A stretch of 64,000 bases of DNA from an uncultured Actinomycetes bacterium (GCA_937863385.1 CALMBW010000019.1:223238-287237), one strand, 5' to 3'. Counted from the stretch's first letter, positions 1-9,640 are shown. Notes: a model not told the origin generated them from the sequence alone. Numbers and translations are program-made.

Positions 1-166
1 TGGTGGTCTTGCCCGCACCGTTGGGGCCGAGCAGGCCGAAGAGTTCGCCTTCTTGCACGGCGAAGTCCACACCTTTGACGGCCTCGACCTCGAGTGAGCG
101 GCGCCGCACCGCGCCGGTGAACGTCCGATAAACCCGCCGAAGTCCAAGGGCTTCGATGACGGCCAT
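1..166 (-). CDS. ABC transporter ATP-binding protein (N-terminal part, cut by window edge)
   Basis: The reading frame begins at ATG 166 and runs off the left edge, so only about 55 codons are visible. They contain the start of an ABC nucleotide-binding domain: a short leading strand, then [11 protein letters not shown], a clear Walker A P-loop, at roughly residues 45-55. The N-terminal style ([13 protein letters not shown], then a [12 protein letters not shown] segment) is typical of drug or lipid exporter ATPases that work with a separate permease. It would hydrolyse ATP on the inner face of the membrane. The substrate cannot be told from this fragment; the permease is presumably outside the window. 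Confidence 0.9.
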   Translation of the reverse strand, partial: MAVIEALGLRRVYRTFTGAVRRRSLEVEAVKGVDFAVQEGELFGLLGPNGAGKTT

Positions 167-385
167 GCTTGTCCCCTCCAACATCAAACGTCATAGCCCC
201 CGGTCGCTGAACCCTACTACCCGGCCCTCCCCGCGCCAACGACCGCCGAACGACCCGGCGCTGTCGCAGCTCGGACCGCCAGCCGAGGTCGAAGTACGCC
301 GGGTGAAACCGCCGACTCCCGAAGAGTGAGAAAGGGCTAAGAGATCTCCCGCTCGAGTCGCTTACAAGCCGAGTCGTGCGAACAT

Positions 386-1255
386 ATGGGCATGATCAAG
401 AACACCTTCAAGACAACGATCCTTCTCGCCGGGCTCGGTGGGCTGATGATCCTCATCGGCCAGGCACTGGGTGGGGGAACGGGTGCCGCGATCGGCCTCT
501 TCCTCGGCGTAGCGATGTCGTTCGGTTCCTACTGGTTCTCGGACAGACTCGCCTTAGCAGCTTCCAAAGCCAAGCCGGTAGATGCCCAGAGTGCGCCCGA
601 GCTGTACCGGATGGTCCAAGACCTGACGCAACGCTCGAACCTGCCGATGCCGCGCCTGTTCATCATCCCCTCGGCCCAGCCGAATGCCTTCGCCACCGGC
701 CGCAACCCCGAGCACTCGGCGGTCGCGGTCACAGAGGGCATCTTGCAGACGATGGACAAGCAAGAGCTGATGGGCGTGCTGGCTCACGAGCTTGCCCACG
801 TGAAACATCGAGACATCCTCATCTCGTCCGTCGCCAGCGCCATCGGAATGGCCGTGATGTTCGCAGCACGCATGGCGATGTTCGGCGCGATGTTCGGTGG
901 GGTGGGGGGCCGCGACGACCGCGACGGGGGTGGCGGGGTCATCGGGGCCTTGGCCATGATCATCCTCGCCCCGATCGCAGCGATGCTGATCCAGATGGCC
1001 ATCTCTAGGTCGCGCGAGTTCGAAGCCGACCGTGGGGGGGCCGAGATGATGGGGTCCGGTGAGCCGCTTGCTCGGGCACTCGAGAAGCTCGAAGCAGCTT
1101 CGAAGCGTGCACCGATGAACGTGCACCCGGCGATGGCTCAAGCCTTCATCGTCAACCCGCTCACCGGTCGCAACCGCCCGGCGTTCGCTTCGCTGTTCTC
1201 CACCCACCCCGCGACCCAAGAACGCATCGCCCGCCTAAGAGACTGGCGCCCTTAA
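386..1255 (+). CDS. htpX: HtpX-like membrane zinc metalloprotease (M48)
   Basis: A 289-residue protein of normal HtpX length. Two N-terminal hydrophobic segments (about residues 10-50) are followed by the M48 domain with the zinc motif HELAH at 134-138 and the third ligand in SREFEADRGG near residue 210, separated by further hydrophobic stretches. The family degrades damaged or misfolded membrane proteins in cooperation with FtsH. The start at ATG 386 lacks a strong Shine-Dalgarno; ATG 392 is an alternative. Its stop codon overlaps the stop of the convergent transporter gene by four bases, so there is no room for a terminator between them. Confidence 0.93.
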   Translation: MGMIKNTFKTTILLAGLGGLMILIGQALGGGTGAAIGLFLGVAMSFGSYWFSDRLALAASKAKPVDAQSAPELYRMVQDLTQRSNLPMPRLFIIPSAQPNAFATGRNPEHSAVAVTEGILQTMDKQELMGVLAHELAHVKHRDILISSVASAIGMAVMFAARMAMFGAMFGGVGGRDDRDGGGGVIGALAMIILAPIAAMLIQMAISRSREFEADRGGAEMMGSGEPLARALEKLEAASKRAPMNVHPAMAQAFIVNPLTGRNRPAFASLFSTHPATQERIARLRDWRP

Positions 1256-2232
1256 CCGTCACGTCTCGGCGAAGGACCCCCAGCACGGTTCTCTAGCTGC
1301 TCGCCGAGAGTTGACGCGTCGGCGACTTCGCCCATCAGTCCCTCGGGGACGGGGACCTTGCGCATGTTGGGCAACAGCTCGACGGCAAGGATGGAAACGA
1401 CGATCAGGGCCGCACCGAACCAGCCCGCTGCGTTGAGCCGCTCACCCGCCAACCAGAAAGCGAACAACCCTGCGAAAGCTGGCTCGCTGGCCAAGATCAG
1501 AGCTGTGCGCGAGGGTGAGGCATGTCGCTGCGCGTAGGTCTGCACGAAGAACCCCAGTGCAGATGCGATCAACGCCGTAACCAGCAATGCCACCCACACC
1601 GAACCTTCGTCGGGAACCACCAACGCACCCTTACCGGTCGCAACGATCAAGGAGAAAACCCCGGTGACGGCAAGCTGCACCACGAGCAGAGCACCGGTGT
1701 CATGGTTCTGCACGGCTTTGTCTGTAACGAGGATATGGAACGAGAACGAACATGCACAGCCGAACACCAAGGCATCACCGGCAAGAGACGCTTCCCCACT
1801 TCCACCCTGACCGATGGAGACGAGGAATAACCCCATCGTGGAAACCCCGGCAGCGATCCATGCCGGAGGACCGGCACGCTGACGCAGGAAGAGGGCCCCG
1901 AAGATCGGCGTGAGGACGACGAACATCCCGGTGATGAATCCGGCATTCGATGCCCGGGTTCTTTCGAGGCCCAACGTCTGGAACACGTAGCCCGCGGTGA
2001 GAAACATGCCCATGAACAGGCCCCATTTCAGGCCGGTAGGTCCCAGGGTCATCAGCCGCTTGCGGAAGAGCACCGCTACAACGAGTGCCGCCGCAAGGAA
2101 CCTATAGGCAAGGAATGTGAACACGTCGAGGATCTCGACCGCATCTTGGACCATGACGAAGGTAAGCCCCCATACCGCGGCGATACCGATCAGTGCGGTT
2201 TCGGCGATCCAGGCCCGGTCGTGTTGCTCCAT
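1252..2232 (-). CDS. EamA/DMT-superfamily transporter
   Basis: A 326-residue integral membrane protein with about ten hydrophobic helices arranged as two EamA halves; the first half contains the family-typical AAVWGLTFVMVQ segment and the second half RHASPSRTALILASEPAFA. EamA proteins are drug/metabolite exporters with varied substrates (amino acids, purines, sugars), and nothing here narrows the substrate. I chose ATG 2232; an in-frame upstream start at 2259 would add nine residues of unlikely sequence. The C-terminal 35 residues are hydrophilic. The gene converges on htpX with a four-base overlap. Confidence 0.9.
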   Translation of the reverse strand: MEQHDRAWIAETALIGIAAVWGLTFVMVQDAVEILDVFTFLAYRFLAAALVVAVLFRKRLMTLGPTGLKWGLFMGMFLTAGYVFQTLGLERTRASNAGFITGMFVVLTPIFGALFLRQRAGPPAWIAAGVSTMGLFLVSIGQGGSGEASLAGDALVFGCACSFSFHILVTDKAVQNHDTGALLVVQLAVTGVFSLIVATGKGALVVPDEGSVWVALLVTALIASALGFFVQTYAQRHASPSRTALILASEPAFAGLFAFWLAGERLNAAGWFGAALIVVSILAVELLPNMRKVPVPEGLMGEVADASTLGEQLENRAGGPSPRRDG

Positions 2233-2311
2233 GGCGTGCAAGCTACAGGTTTCCCACACTGACCGGCGATGGGAGGGCGCCGCAGGACAGATCAGTCGAT
2301 TCCGGCGGACC

Positions 2312-3361
2312 CTAAGCGACCTTCTCGAGGAGTGGCGAACGGAGACGGCCTTGGATCAGATCCAACACCGCCTCTTCGACTACCGCTAGAGAACCTTCAG
2401 ACAGGGCGTCGACCTCACCAAGGTCTTCGAGCACCCCGGCGATGGTGACTCCCCCCTCGTACCGGTCGATCACGCGTGGGTCGATGTAGGACTTGCGGCA
2501 GACGGCCGGCGTGTTGCCCAGGTAGTGCGCAACCTCCTTGACCGCACGAGCAACGGCTCGCTTGCGAGCGGTCTGCGAGGTACGCGCCTGTGTTGAAACG
2601 GAGAGTGCCAGCGCACACTGGACGGTGCCATGCCAGGTTCGGAAGTCCTTGGCCGAGTAGTCGCCGCCCGCAACTTCACGCAAGTAAGAATTGATGTCCG
2701 AGGAACGTACGTCTCGCCACCTGCTGCCTTGCTTGTAGGCGAGCAGCTCAGCTCCGCCCGACCGTCTTCTCTTCAGGATAGATACGGTCTCGAAAACGTG
2801 CGGATCTACGACCGATTGGATCCTCTGCTTACCGTGCTTGGCGATGAAATCGAAGATCACCACCTCGTTCCCTAGCGACACATGTTCCTTCAACATCGTC
2901 GCCAGTCCATAGGTTTTGTTCTCTTCCGCGTAGCCTTCGCCCCCGACACGGAAGAAGCCACGGTCGAGCAGCCGCACCGCACACGCCAGGGCGCGCTCAC
3001 GAGGCATCCCATCCATCAACAGGTGCTCATTGGTCAGGTGACGGACCTTGGGCAGAGCTCCCGCGAACTCGATCATGCGGTCGAACTTCTGCTGATCTCT
3101 GCGCTCACGCCAAGACTGGTGATACAGGTACTGCTTGCGCCCTGCAGCGTCAACCCCAACCGCCTGGATGTGACCACGAGGATCGGAGCAGATCCAAACG
3201 TTCTCCCACGCTGGTGGGATCGCCAATGCGCGAACGCGCGCGATCGTCTCGGCGTCTTCGATCTTGACGCCGGTCTCGTCTAGATATTCGAACCCTTTGC
3301 CGCGCCGGCGCCTGGTGATGCCGGGACCGCCGCAGTCAACCTTCCGGTATGGGATGGGCAA
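2312..3361 (-). CDS. DNA topoisomerase IB (poxvirus/bacterial type)
   Basis: A 349-residue protein of the size typical for bacterial topoisomerase IB. It relaxes supercoils by transient 3'-phosphotyrosine nicking. Catalytic landmarks are visible: R130 in AVRLLDRGFFRVGGE, a basic KHGKQ loop near 175-179, R241 and H244 in KDFRTWHGT, and the nucleophile Y292 in CRKSYIDP. Translation most likely starts at TTG 3361, which has a good GGAGGT four bases upstream. The start faces an SRPBCC gene on the other strand; the 120-bp divergent intergenic region holds an inverted repeat. Bacterial TopIB is accessory and often found in environmental actinobacteria. Confidence 0.93.
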   Translation of the reverse strand: MPIPYRKVDCGGPGITRRRRGKGFEYLDETGVKIEDAETIARVRALAIPPAWENVWICSDPRGHIQAVGVDAAGRKQYLYHQSWRERRDQQKFDRMIEFAGALPKVRHLTNEHLLMDGMPRERALACAVRLLDRGFFRVGGEGYAEENKTYGLATMLKEHVSLGNEVVIFDFIAKHGKQRIQSVVDPHVFETVSILKRRRSGGAELLAYKQGSRWRDVRSSDINSYLREVAGGDYSAKDFRTWHGTVQCALALSVSTQARTSQTARKRAVARAVKEVAHYLGNTPAVCRKSYIDPRVIDRYEGGVTIAGVLEDLGEVDALSEGSLAVVEEAVLDLIQGRLRSPLLEKVA

Positions 3362-3369
3362 AGCAACCT

Positions 3370-3383
3370 CCGTTCGAGAACGG
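3370..3383. promoter_or_regulatory. Inverted repeat between divergent genes
   Basis: CCGTTC-GA-GAACGG is a perfect 6-bp inverted repeat with a two-base centre. It lies in the divergent interval, immediately upstream of the topoisomerase IB ribosome-binding site and about 100 bp upstream of the SRPBCC gene. Position and symmetry suit a dimeric repressor site, but no regulator can be named and it does not match the usual actinobacterial SOS box. Confidence 0.3.
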
Positions 3384-3481
3384 AACTACCCACGTCCGTG
3401 CGTTCGCAATCGTGTTTCGCAAGGGGCACTTTCGGGCACGGTTATCAGTGCACCAGACGCCAGTTGAGGGAGGTCGTGCAG

Positions 3482-3946
3482 ATGTCTACGATCGAGCAGT
3501 CGATCGATGTCAACGTCCCGGTTCGCACCGCGTACAACCAGTGGACGCAGTTCGAAGAGTTCCCCCGCTTCATGGAGGGCGTCGAGAGCGTTCGCCAGCT
3601 CGACGACTCCACCACTCAGTGGGTTGCCGAGATCGGTGGGCAGAAGCGAGAGTTCTCTGCCAAGATCACCGAGCAGATTCCCGACGAGCGGGTTGCCTGG
3701 CGCGCGGACGGCGAAGCTACTCAAGCCGGTGTCGTCACGTTCCACCGCTTGGGCGAGGGTCAGACGCGAATCATGCTCCAGATGGAGTTCGAGCCTGATG
3801 GCGTGGCCGAGAAGGCTGGGGACATCCTGGGTATCGTCGAGCGGCGCACCAAGGGCGACCTCGAACGGTTCAAGGAGTTCATAGAGAGCCGCGGCTCAGA
3901 GACCGGCGCCTGGCGAGGCGAGATCAGCCAAGACGCCACCTCGTAG
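3482..3946 (+). CDS. SRPBCC (START/Bet v1-like) polyketide-cyclase family protein
   Basis: A 154-residue single-domain protein. The opening pattern (SIDVNVPVRTAYNQWTQFEEFP followed by MEGVESVRQLDD) is characteristic of the cyclase/dehydrase branch of SRPBCC proteins, in which a curved sheet and long C-terminal helix enclose a hydrophobic pocket; the helix is seen at about residues 112-135. These small stand-alone members bind hydrophobic ligands or act in stress responses and have no firm assigned reaction. ATG 3482 is chosen because GGGAGG lies nine bases upstream. A strong terminator follows. It is divergent from topoisomerase IB and appears monocistronic. Confidence 0.88.
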   Translation: MSTIEQSIDVNVPVRTAYNQWTQFEEFPRFMEGVESVRQLDDSTTQWVAEIGGQKREFSAKITEQIPDERVAWRADGEATQAGVVTFHRLGEGQTRIMLQMEFEPDGVAEKAGDILGIVERRTKGDLERFKEFIESRGSETGAWRGEISQDATS

Positions 3947-3973
3947 GTCCGATCGAAAACTGCTTCTGGCACC

Positions 3974-4010
3974 GAACCACCCCCGGGCGACCCCGGGGGT
4001 GGTTCTTCTT
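3974..4010 (+). terminator. Rho-independent terminator of the SRPBCC gene
   Basis: A 14-bp GC-rich stem (GAACCACCCCCGGG with its complement) closes on a four-base loop and is followed by TTCTTCTT. It sits 28 bases after the stop codon at 3946. Confidence 0.85.
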
Positions 4011-4121
4011 CTGCGTTGCACCGCGTCGCGCGCCTCGGCCGTACAGCTAAAGGGGTGCTTGGATCCGGTGATTCCGCGCGCTGAATGAGCGGTCGCCAGC
4101 GCTCGCTTTCTTCCGCAAGAA

Positions 4122-4568
4122 CTAGGCGGCTTGGTCGCAGAGGCGGCGGAGCACCCTGGTCAGTTCGTTGAAGCCCGTGCCCTTCTCCACGTAGGCATCC
4201 GCACCCAGTTGCAACGCCTTGCTTGACATCACCGTCGAGTCGAACCCGGACATCACAAGGATCTTCGAATCCGGTGAGCGACGGCGGATCTCGGCGATCG
4301 CCGACAGGCCGTCCATCTTGGGCATCGAAAGATCTAAGATGATCGCGTCGGGTTGATGAGTCTCGGCTGCGACGATCGCCTCCACACCGTCGGCAGCCTC
4401 GCCGACGATCAAGAACTCATCGTCTACCCCATCGAGCCAGAACCGGACCATCTCGCGGATGTCGTCGACATCGTCGGCGATGATCACGCGGCAGGGGGCG
4501 ATGTCACATGCGAACACGTCTTGCATCCCTCCTATCCCTGCTCTGGCTGTTGGCTCAGAATGGGACAT
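4122..4568 (-). CDS. Single-domain response regulator
   Basis: A CheY-like receiver domain of about 120 residues without an output domain. Visible features are the acidic pocket IIADDVDD, the phospho-acceptor aspartate in ILDLSMPKMDG, the threonine/serine position in VMSGFDS and the lysine in YVEKGTG. Such proteins relay phosphate within phosphorelays or bind partners directly. No histidine kinase is adjacent, so the partner is unknown. The start is uncertain: ATG 4568 is used; ATG 4526 lies just after AGGAGGG but too close for standard spacing, and TTG 4586 is also possible. It is downstream of and in the same direction as the large VWA-domain gene. Confidence 0.88.
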   Translation of the reverse strand: MSHSEPTARAGIGGMQDVFACDIAPCRVIIADDVDDIREMVRFWLDGVDDEFLIVGEAADGVEAIVAAETHQPDAIILDLSMPKMDGLSAIAEIRRRSPDSKILVMSGFDSTVMSSKALQLGADAYVEKGTGFNELTRVLRRLCDQAA

Positions 4569-4639
4569 CCGGCCCTTGGTTCGCAATCCTCACATCGAGC
4601 AATCGCAGGTAGTCCTTTGCGGCCGGGCGCATGGTCCTT

Positions 4640-7228
4640 TCAACGCCGGTTCCAAGCGGAACGCGCTGCGTTGCGAGTCCGGATCGCCAAAGCCGAGGCT
4701 GCTGCCGTCATTGCGGAGGCAGCCGCCAGCAAGGGAACCAGCGCGGGGGCCGGACGCTCGTAAGCCGAGAAAGCCAGCAGCTCATCTTCTTCGAGATCCT
4801 CCATCGTGGTGGCCATCGCCAGCTGAGGTTCTTCCTGCTGCTGTTGGGCAGCGGCTGCCTGCGGATTGGGATTCGGTTGGGGGTTCGCATTGCTCACAGG
4901 CGCGGGAGGGGCCGGTGCGACCGGAGGCACGATGGCAACGTTCGGCTGCTCGATGATCGGCGGAGGAGGCAGCGGGATCTGCTCACCCTTGACCTTCACC
5001 AATGGCGAGCAAACGAGCAATGCTTCGGCTTTAGCGACCCCACGATCGGCAACCGTAGCAACGAACTCCAACTGGGTGCGCGAGGACTCGGAGAGTCGCG
5101 GACACTTCAAGGTCACATCGAAGGTGTGCGTACTTGGCTCAGAGACCTCTACGGTGTCAAGAACCTCAGGCGTGATCACTTCGACACGATCGGCGCCCCG
5201 AACCGCGTCCAGCCCTACCGTCGAGTACTTCGCCAACGAACCCAAGATGGCGCTCAGAGCGGGGCCGAGTTGTGCCACCCCTCGAACGTCCTCAACGACA
5301 TCACACACCAAAGGGTCACCTTGCTGCACCTGGACATTGTTCAGGTAACAGTTCGAAACGCCCGGCGGCATGAACGTCTCGGTAGCTTCGGCCATCCGAA
5401 CGAGGTCCTGGCGGGCGGCCTCGACGGGGCTCTCGCCCCTAGCTGCGAGGCCCACCTGCATGATGCCCTGCCCCCGCAGCTCGGTCGCAACGGTGTCAAA
5501 GGGGGGACTCGGGTGGGCAGCGCTGTCATCGAACGCCGCATCGGTGATGTTTACGATGACCTTCGCAGAGCCGGGGCGGAAGCCAGCTTGTTGACCCGGT
5601 GAGACGAAGCCGGGCTCTCCTGCGCCGGTTGCCGATTGATAGAGACCCGTAAGCTGCGACTCGGGGAAGTGGCCGCGGCCCCCACCGCTAGCCTCCATCC
5701 GTTCGATCGCAGCGACGAGTGAGTCATCCGCCGGACCGATCGCACGGTTCAACCGGTAGGGGAAGTCGCCTGCCACCGGATCGCCGAAGCCGGGGATCGG
5801 ATAGTCCTTGTACTCACCCACACCGAACTGCACGTCGACCTTCTGCTCTGTCAGCTCGTTCGCGATCTGATGGATCCCCTCGAGCAGTCCCTGGATCGCG
5901 GAGTCCATCGAGACCGTCGTGTCGACGAGGAAGAAGACATCCAACGGTGTCGGAGCCGGCGGCAAACTCAGCTTGTAGGAGATGGTCTTGGATGCACCCG
6001 GCTCGAGCTTCACCTTGCGCTTGGCAGGTGTGAGGCTCGCAGGGGCCTTACCTTCCGGCACCGTCGGCGTCAGCGGCGGCAACGAGATCCGGAAGCGGTC
6101 ATATCTCAGGATCGTGTTCGCTATCGGCCGATATCCCCACGCCGCGGGCGCCTCGGTCCGGTCAACCTGCAAGGAGAGCACGTCTTCGTAATCCTCGGGA
6201 CGGTTGCCGCCCATGACACCGGGCGTGATCTCGATCCAGTTTCCGGGTGACTGGTAGCGATACATGCCCAGGTGGGTGCTGATGATCACGTCATCGGCGC
6301 TGGCTCCGTGAGCGATCGAGATTAGGACCTGTGGGGGCAGGCTGATGCTGCTCCATACGCGGCCCCCATCTTCCGTGATCGACATGAATCCGGCTTCGAC
6401 CTCGTAGACCATGACTCTGCTCGGTTCACCCGGGGCACGGAACACATCGGCAGGTTGGGCCGGCCCACTCACGTACGGCACCTTCGTTTGCGTGTTACCA
6501 CCATCTTGTGAGTGGTAGAGATCGGGGCCCGTCAACCACAGCTCGTCTGGAACGATCGGATCGACGACGAAGTCGGTGGTGGTGCCTTGGCTGCGCTGGG
6601 TCCAAGACGTGCCGCCGTTCTCACTTCCGTAAAGCTGCGTTCCCGACGCTCGATCTCCGGCGAGCAACAGGTAGAGGCTCTTTGGATCGGAGGGGGCCGC
6701 GCGCAGTCGCAGGATCTGGCCCGAAACCGCCGGAAGCCCGCTATCGACCGCGGCCCACGACTTGCCACCGTCATCGCTTCTTAGGACATGGGCACGCAGC
6801 GTCGGACCGGTCACGGTCTGGCCGCCAACGCTTGCGGAGACCTTCTCTTCGATCCCAAGGAAGATCGTGTCCCCTGCACCCGGAGCCTCGGGCACCACGA
6901 CGCTGTCGATAGTGGCAGTGACATCCGAGATCGGCACTTCGAGGCTGGGCAGAAGCTCGAAGCCGAACGCTTGCTGCCAATCGCACCCTCCGTTGCGAGA
7001 GACCATCAAGACCTTCTCGTTATGTGCCCACAAGATGTTGGGGCGGCGAGGATCCACGGCGAAGCCCCTCATCGTGGCCGAGCCTTTGGGGTAGGAGGGG
7101 CCGGGGATCTCCGACCACTCGCCGTCCGCGAGCAGTTTCGAGCAGGGCGCAGCCGCCGCGCCGGTAGCCAGCGGCGCGGCAAGAACGGCACAGGTGAGCC
7201 CGGCCAGTAACGCCCTCATCCACCTCAT
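4640..7228 (-). CDS. Secreted, C-terminally anchored beta-propeller/VWA domain protein
   Basis: An 862-residue protein with an N-terminal signal peptide (MRWMRALLAGLTCAVLAAP). Residues about 90-330 carry BNR/sortilin-type propeller turns (SDDGGKSW, SENGGTSW, TEDGGRVW). A von Willebrand A domain starts near residue 430 with DTTVSMDSAI, an integrin-like metal site, followed by EYKDYP. A proline- and glutamine-rich linker leads to a hydrophobic helix near 828-848 and a basic tail (NAARSAWNRR), which would hold the protein on the membrane with its bulk outside. The propeller-VWA order suggests surface adhesion or ligand binding. ATG 7228 was chosen because the signal peptide begins there; GGAGGAGGTGG lies upstream with slightly long spacing. 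Confidence 0.85.
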   Translation of the reverse strand: MRWMRALLAGLTCAVLAAPLATGAAAAPCSKLLADGEWSEIPGPSYPKGSATMRGFAVDPRRPNILWAHNEKVLMVSRNGGCDWQQAFGFELLPSLEVPISDVTATIDSVVVPEAPGAGDTIFLGIEEKVSASVGGQTVTGPTLRAHVLRSDDGGKSWAAVDSGLPAVSGQILRLRAAPSDPKSLYLLLAGDRASGTQLYGSENGGTSWTQRSQGTTTDFVVDPIVPDELWLTGPDLYHSQDGGNTQTKVPYVSGPAQPADVFRAPGEPSRVMVYEVEAGFMSITEDGGRVWSSISLPPQVLISIAHGASADDVIISTHLGMYRYQSPGNWIEITPGVMGGNRPEDYEDVLSLQVDRTEAPAAWGYRPIANTILRYDRFRISLPPLTPTVPEGKAPASLTPAKRKVKLEPGASKTISYKLSLPPAPTPLDVFFLVDTTVSMDSAIQGLLEGIHQIANELTEQKVDVQFGVGEYKDYPIPGFGDPVAGDFPYRLNRAIGPADDSLVAAIERMEASGGGRGHFPESQLTGLYQSATGAGEPGFVSPGQQAGFRPGSAKVIVNITDAAFDDSAAHPSPPFDTVATELRGQGIMQVGLAARGESPVEAARQDLVRMAEATETFMPPGVSNCYLNNVQVQQGDPLVCDVVEDVRGVAQLGPALSAILGSLAKYSTVGLDAVRGADRVEVITPEVLDTVEVSEPSTHTFDVTLKCPRLSESSRTQLEFVATVADRGVAKAEALLVCSPLVKVKGEQIPLPPPPIIEQPNVAIVPPVAPAPPAPVSNANPQPNPNPQAAAAQQQQEEPQLAMATTMEDLEEDELLAFSAYERPAPALVPLLAAASAMTAAASALAIRTRNAARSAWNRR

Positions 7229-7321
7229 CGCCTGAAGGTTCTCCACCTCCTCCTCGAATCCCCCGCCGCCCGGTTTATATCCCCCGCCAGAAGGCTGCGC
7301 CGCGTATGGGTGGGGTTGGTG

Positions 7322-7428
7322 TTGTGGCTCCGGGTGTAGCTGTGGGGGAAACCCGGCAGCGACGGGGTTGAACCAACTCCGCACGCCAAATCACCAAAAC
7401 GTACGCTCAGCGACTCTGTTGCTACATC
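7322..7428. repeat. Capped-array repeat, copy A1 (one forward unit plus reverse cap)
   Basis: Positions 7324-7372 carry one degenerate array unit in forward orientation (GTGGCTCCGGGTG ... GGCAGCGACGGGG). Positions 7384-7428 carry the conserved cap, starting CGCCAAATCACCAAAACG and ending GCTACATC, in reverse orientation. In the other copies unit and cap point the same way, so this copy is rearranged or is the scar of a deletion. It lies between the divergent VWA-protein and CocE-hydrolase genes. Confidence 0.8.
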
Positions 7429-7602
7429 TCGAGTTTCGCCTCCCCTTCGATTCCCCCGGCCCTCCGCTCTACATCCGCTGCAACTTCCTCCCGGCGCGCC
7501 TGCAGGACGGGCAACGTGGACGCCGAAGTTCTCTCGACACGGTTCTTCGCGGCGGTTCCAGGTCGTCCCGCGGGGGAGATCACGTCCTACGGGAGGTCCA
7601 GC

Positions 7603-9579
7603 TTGAGAGTAAAGATCCAGGTGGTGCTAGCGGTAGCGTTGATCGCCGGCGCCCTTGCCGGCAGCCAATCGCCTGTTCGCGCCGAAGAGCACTACACCAA
7701 ACTGACCGATATCCGGGTCGAGATGGATGACGGGGTCCCAATAGCGGCAGACGTCTATGTTCCTTCACGATCCGACGGCGATGGCGACGGCCTGTACCCC
7801 TGCGTCATAGAACTCACTCCGTACCGCAAGGAATCGCGGGCCGCTGAAGGCGCTTCCTACCTTCCCGAGAAGGGGATCGCCCTGATCGAGGTGGACGCGA
7901 GAGGCACCGGAGGCTCAGGAGGCGAGTACGACATCGTCTTCTCCGTGCGCGAACAGGCCGATACGGTAGCAATGATCGACTGGGCTGCCACGCAGGCCAC
8001 GACCGATGGGAAACCCCTGCGCGACGACGGCAAAAACAAGCTGTGCGAGGAGACCGTCGGCCTGTACGGGGGCTCTTACTCTGGGATCATCCAGTACCTC
8101 GTTGCCAGTCTTCCTATGCGCAAAGGCGATACCGGCTTCGGTCGCCTGCCTTCGGGAACAAAGCACCTCGCTGCGATCGCACCTCAGAGGGCCTACGGCG
8201 ATCTCTATCGCGACATCGTCTACCACGGAGGGATGCTGATCGGCAGCTTTGGCAACCTGTGGTCGGGCGGGACCTCGTCCTACTATCTTCGACCCCCGAT
8301 GGACTTCTATACCGCTGAGGGTCAGCAGGCGTGGACCGACCACGTGACCAAGAACGACCCTCTGCTCGCGCACTACATCGATGCCCCATACGAAGATGCG
8401 AAGTACACCAGCGACGACACCGAACCATCCTTCTCCCAGAAGCTCTACGAAGATTCCAGCGCTCTTCCCCGCATCAAGAACTTGAGGGTCCCCTCGTTGC
8501 ACCTCGCGGGCTTCTTCGATGCCTTCACCCGCGGTCAGCTTCTGACCTTTCAGGAGGCACACAGGCTCGAGCAGAAAGGCAACCGAGGGCCGAACTTCTT
8601 GATCGCCGGTCCATGGGACCACACCGGGACGCACTTCATCAGTCCCGATCAGGGCTTCAGAGAGCAACTCAGTGACTGGTACCTCTACTGGCTCGAGGGT
8701 GAGTCTTCGGGCGCTTCACAACCGGAGTGGATCCGGCGAGGTTTCGATGGCCGTGGCGCCAGGGTGACCTACTTCCAGTCCGAGACGGGAGTCGTCAACG
8801 GCCAGAGCGACGAGGACGGCAGCTGGACAACCTCACCCTCGTGGCCCCCACGCATCGACGACGTCAAGCGTCTCTACCTGGCACCCGGCGGGATGCTGTC
8901 CTCCGATCCTCCGACGGAGGAAGAGGGTGCCGACACCTACCTCGCCAACCCAACGGCGGGACTGGCTGAGTTGCTTTCTCGCTGGGACAACGCCGCGGGA
9001 ACGCCCCATCCGAGTTTCGACCAACGGATCGAAGGCCCGAAGGGCCTCACCTACCAGACCGATGTGCTATCCGAGCCTCTAAAGGTGGCGGGGCCGATCG
9101 CCCTTCGCCTGCAGGCATCGACCGTCGGCCTCCCCGAAGGGCCTGATGGACAGTGGCCTGGAGCAACGCAACAGCTACCTCCCTATCACGACACCGACTG
9201 GGTGGTGAAGGTCTCCGACGTGGCTCCCGACGGGACGGCCAACCTGATCACCGCGGGATACCTCAGAGCCTCACATCGCCGCGTAGACGAGTCGAAGAGC
9301 CTGAAGATCCGAGGCGAGATGCTGATGCCCTACCACCCTCACACGAAGAAGAGCCTGCAGCCTCCGGTGCCGGGTGAGATCCAGGAGTACCTGATCGAGG
9401 TGTGGCCAACGGCGATGACCTTTAAGCAAGGCCACCGGCTTCGGATCGACATCTATTCCTCCGACACCCCCAATCACCTGTCATTGCTCCGCCCAGCTCT
9501 GAATACCGTGCAACGCAACGTTCAAGCAGCTTCATATCTGATGTTGCCCGTCTCCGGAGGTCGCTCCGGCAAGGGATGA
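7603..9579 (+). CDS. Secreted CocE/NonD-type alpha/beta hydrolase (X-Pro dipeptidyl-peptidase family)
   Basis: A 658-residue protein with a signal peptide (VVLAVALIAGALAGSQS) and the S15/CocE architecture: an alpha/beta-hydrolase domain, a helical cap and a C-terminal jelly roll (about residues 430-650). The serine nucleophile is in GLYGGSYSG (S158 in this numbering), the aspartate is in LAGFFDAF and the histidine in GPWDHTGTH. Members cleave X-Pro dipeptides, acyl esters or cyclic amides, so the substrate is open. TTG 7603 is preferred because GGGAGGT ends five bases upstream and the signal peptide follows; longer in-frame starts would precede it with non-signal sequence. A terminator hairpin follows. 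Confidence 0.88.
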   Translation: MRVKIQVVLAVALIAGALAGSQSPVRAEEHYTKLTDIRVEMDDGVPIAADVYVPSRSDGDGDGLYPCVIELTPYRKESRAAEGASYLPEKGIALIEVDARGTGGSGGEYDIVFSVREQADTVAMIDWAATQATTDGKPLRDDGKNKLCEETVGLYGGSYSGIIQYLVASLPMRKGDTGFGRLPSGTKHLAAIAPQRAYGDLYRDIVYHGGMLIGSFGNLWSGGTSSYYLRPPMDFYTAEGQQAWTDHVTKNDPLLAHYIDAPYEDAKYTSDDTEPSFSQKLYEDSSALPRIKNLRVPSLHLAGFFDAFTRGQLLTFQEAHRLEQKGNRGPNFLIAGPWDHTGTHFISPDQGFREQLSDWYLYWLEGESSGASQPEWIRRGFDGRGARVTYFQSETGVVNGQSDEDGSWTTSPSWPPRIDDVKRLYLAPGGMLSSDPPTEEEGADTYLANPTAGLAELLSRWDNAAGTPHPSFDQRIEGPKGLTYQTDVLSEPLKVAGPIALRLQASTVGLPEGPDGQWPGATQQLPPYHDTDWVVKVSDVAPDGTANLITAGYLRASHRRVDESKSLKIRGEMLMPYHPHTKKSLQPPVPGEIQEYLIEVWPTAMTFKQGHRLRIDIYSSDTPNHLSLLRPALNTVQRNVQAASYLMLPVSGGRSGKG

Positions 9580-9597
9580 CCTGCCTGACCAACCAAG

Positions 9598-9640
9598 CCC
9601 TGAGCGATCCCTCCAGCTCCTGCGGAGCGATCGCTCAGGG
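9598..9640 (+). terminator. Hairpin terminator after the CocE-type hydrolase
   Basis: CCCTGAGCGATC pairs perfectly with GATCGCTCAGGG across a 19-base loop, starting 18 bases after the stop codon. There is no strong T-tract, so it could equally protect the 3' end. Confidence 0.65.
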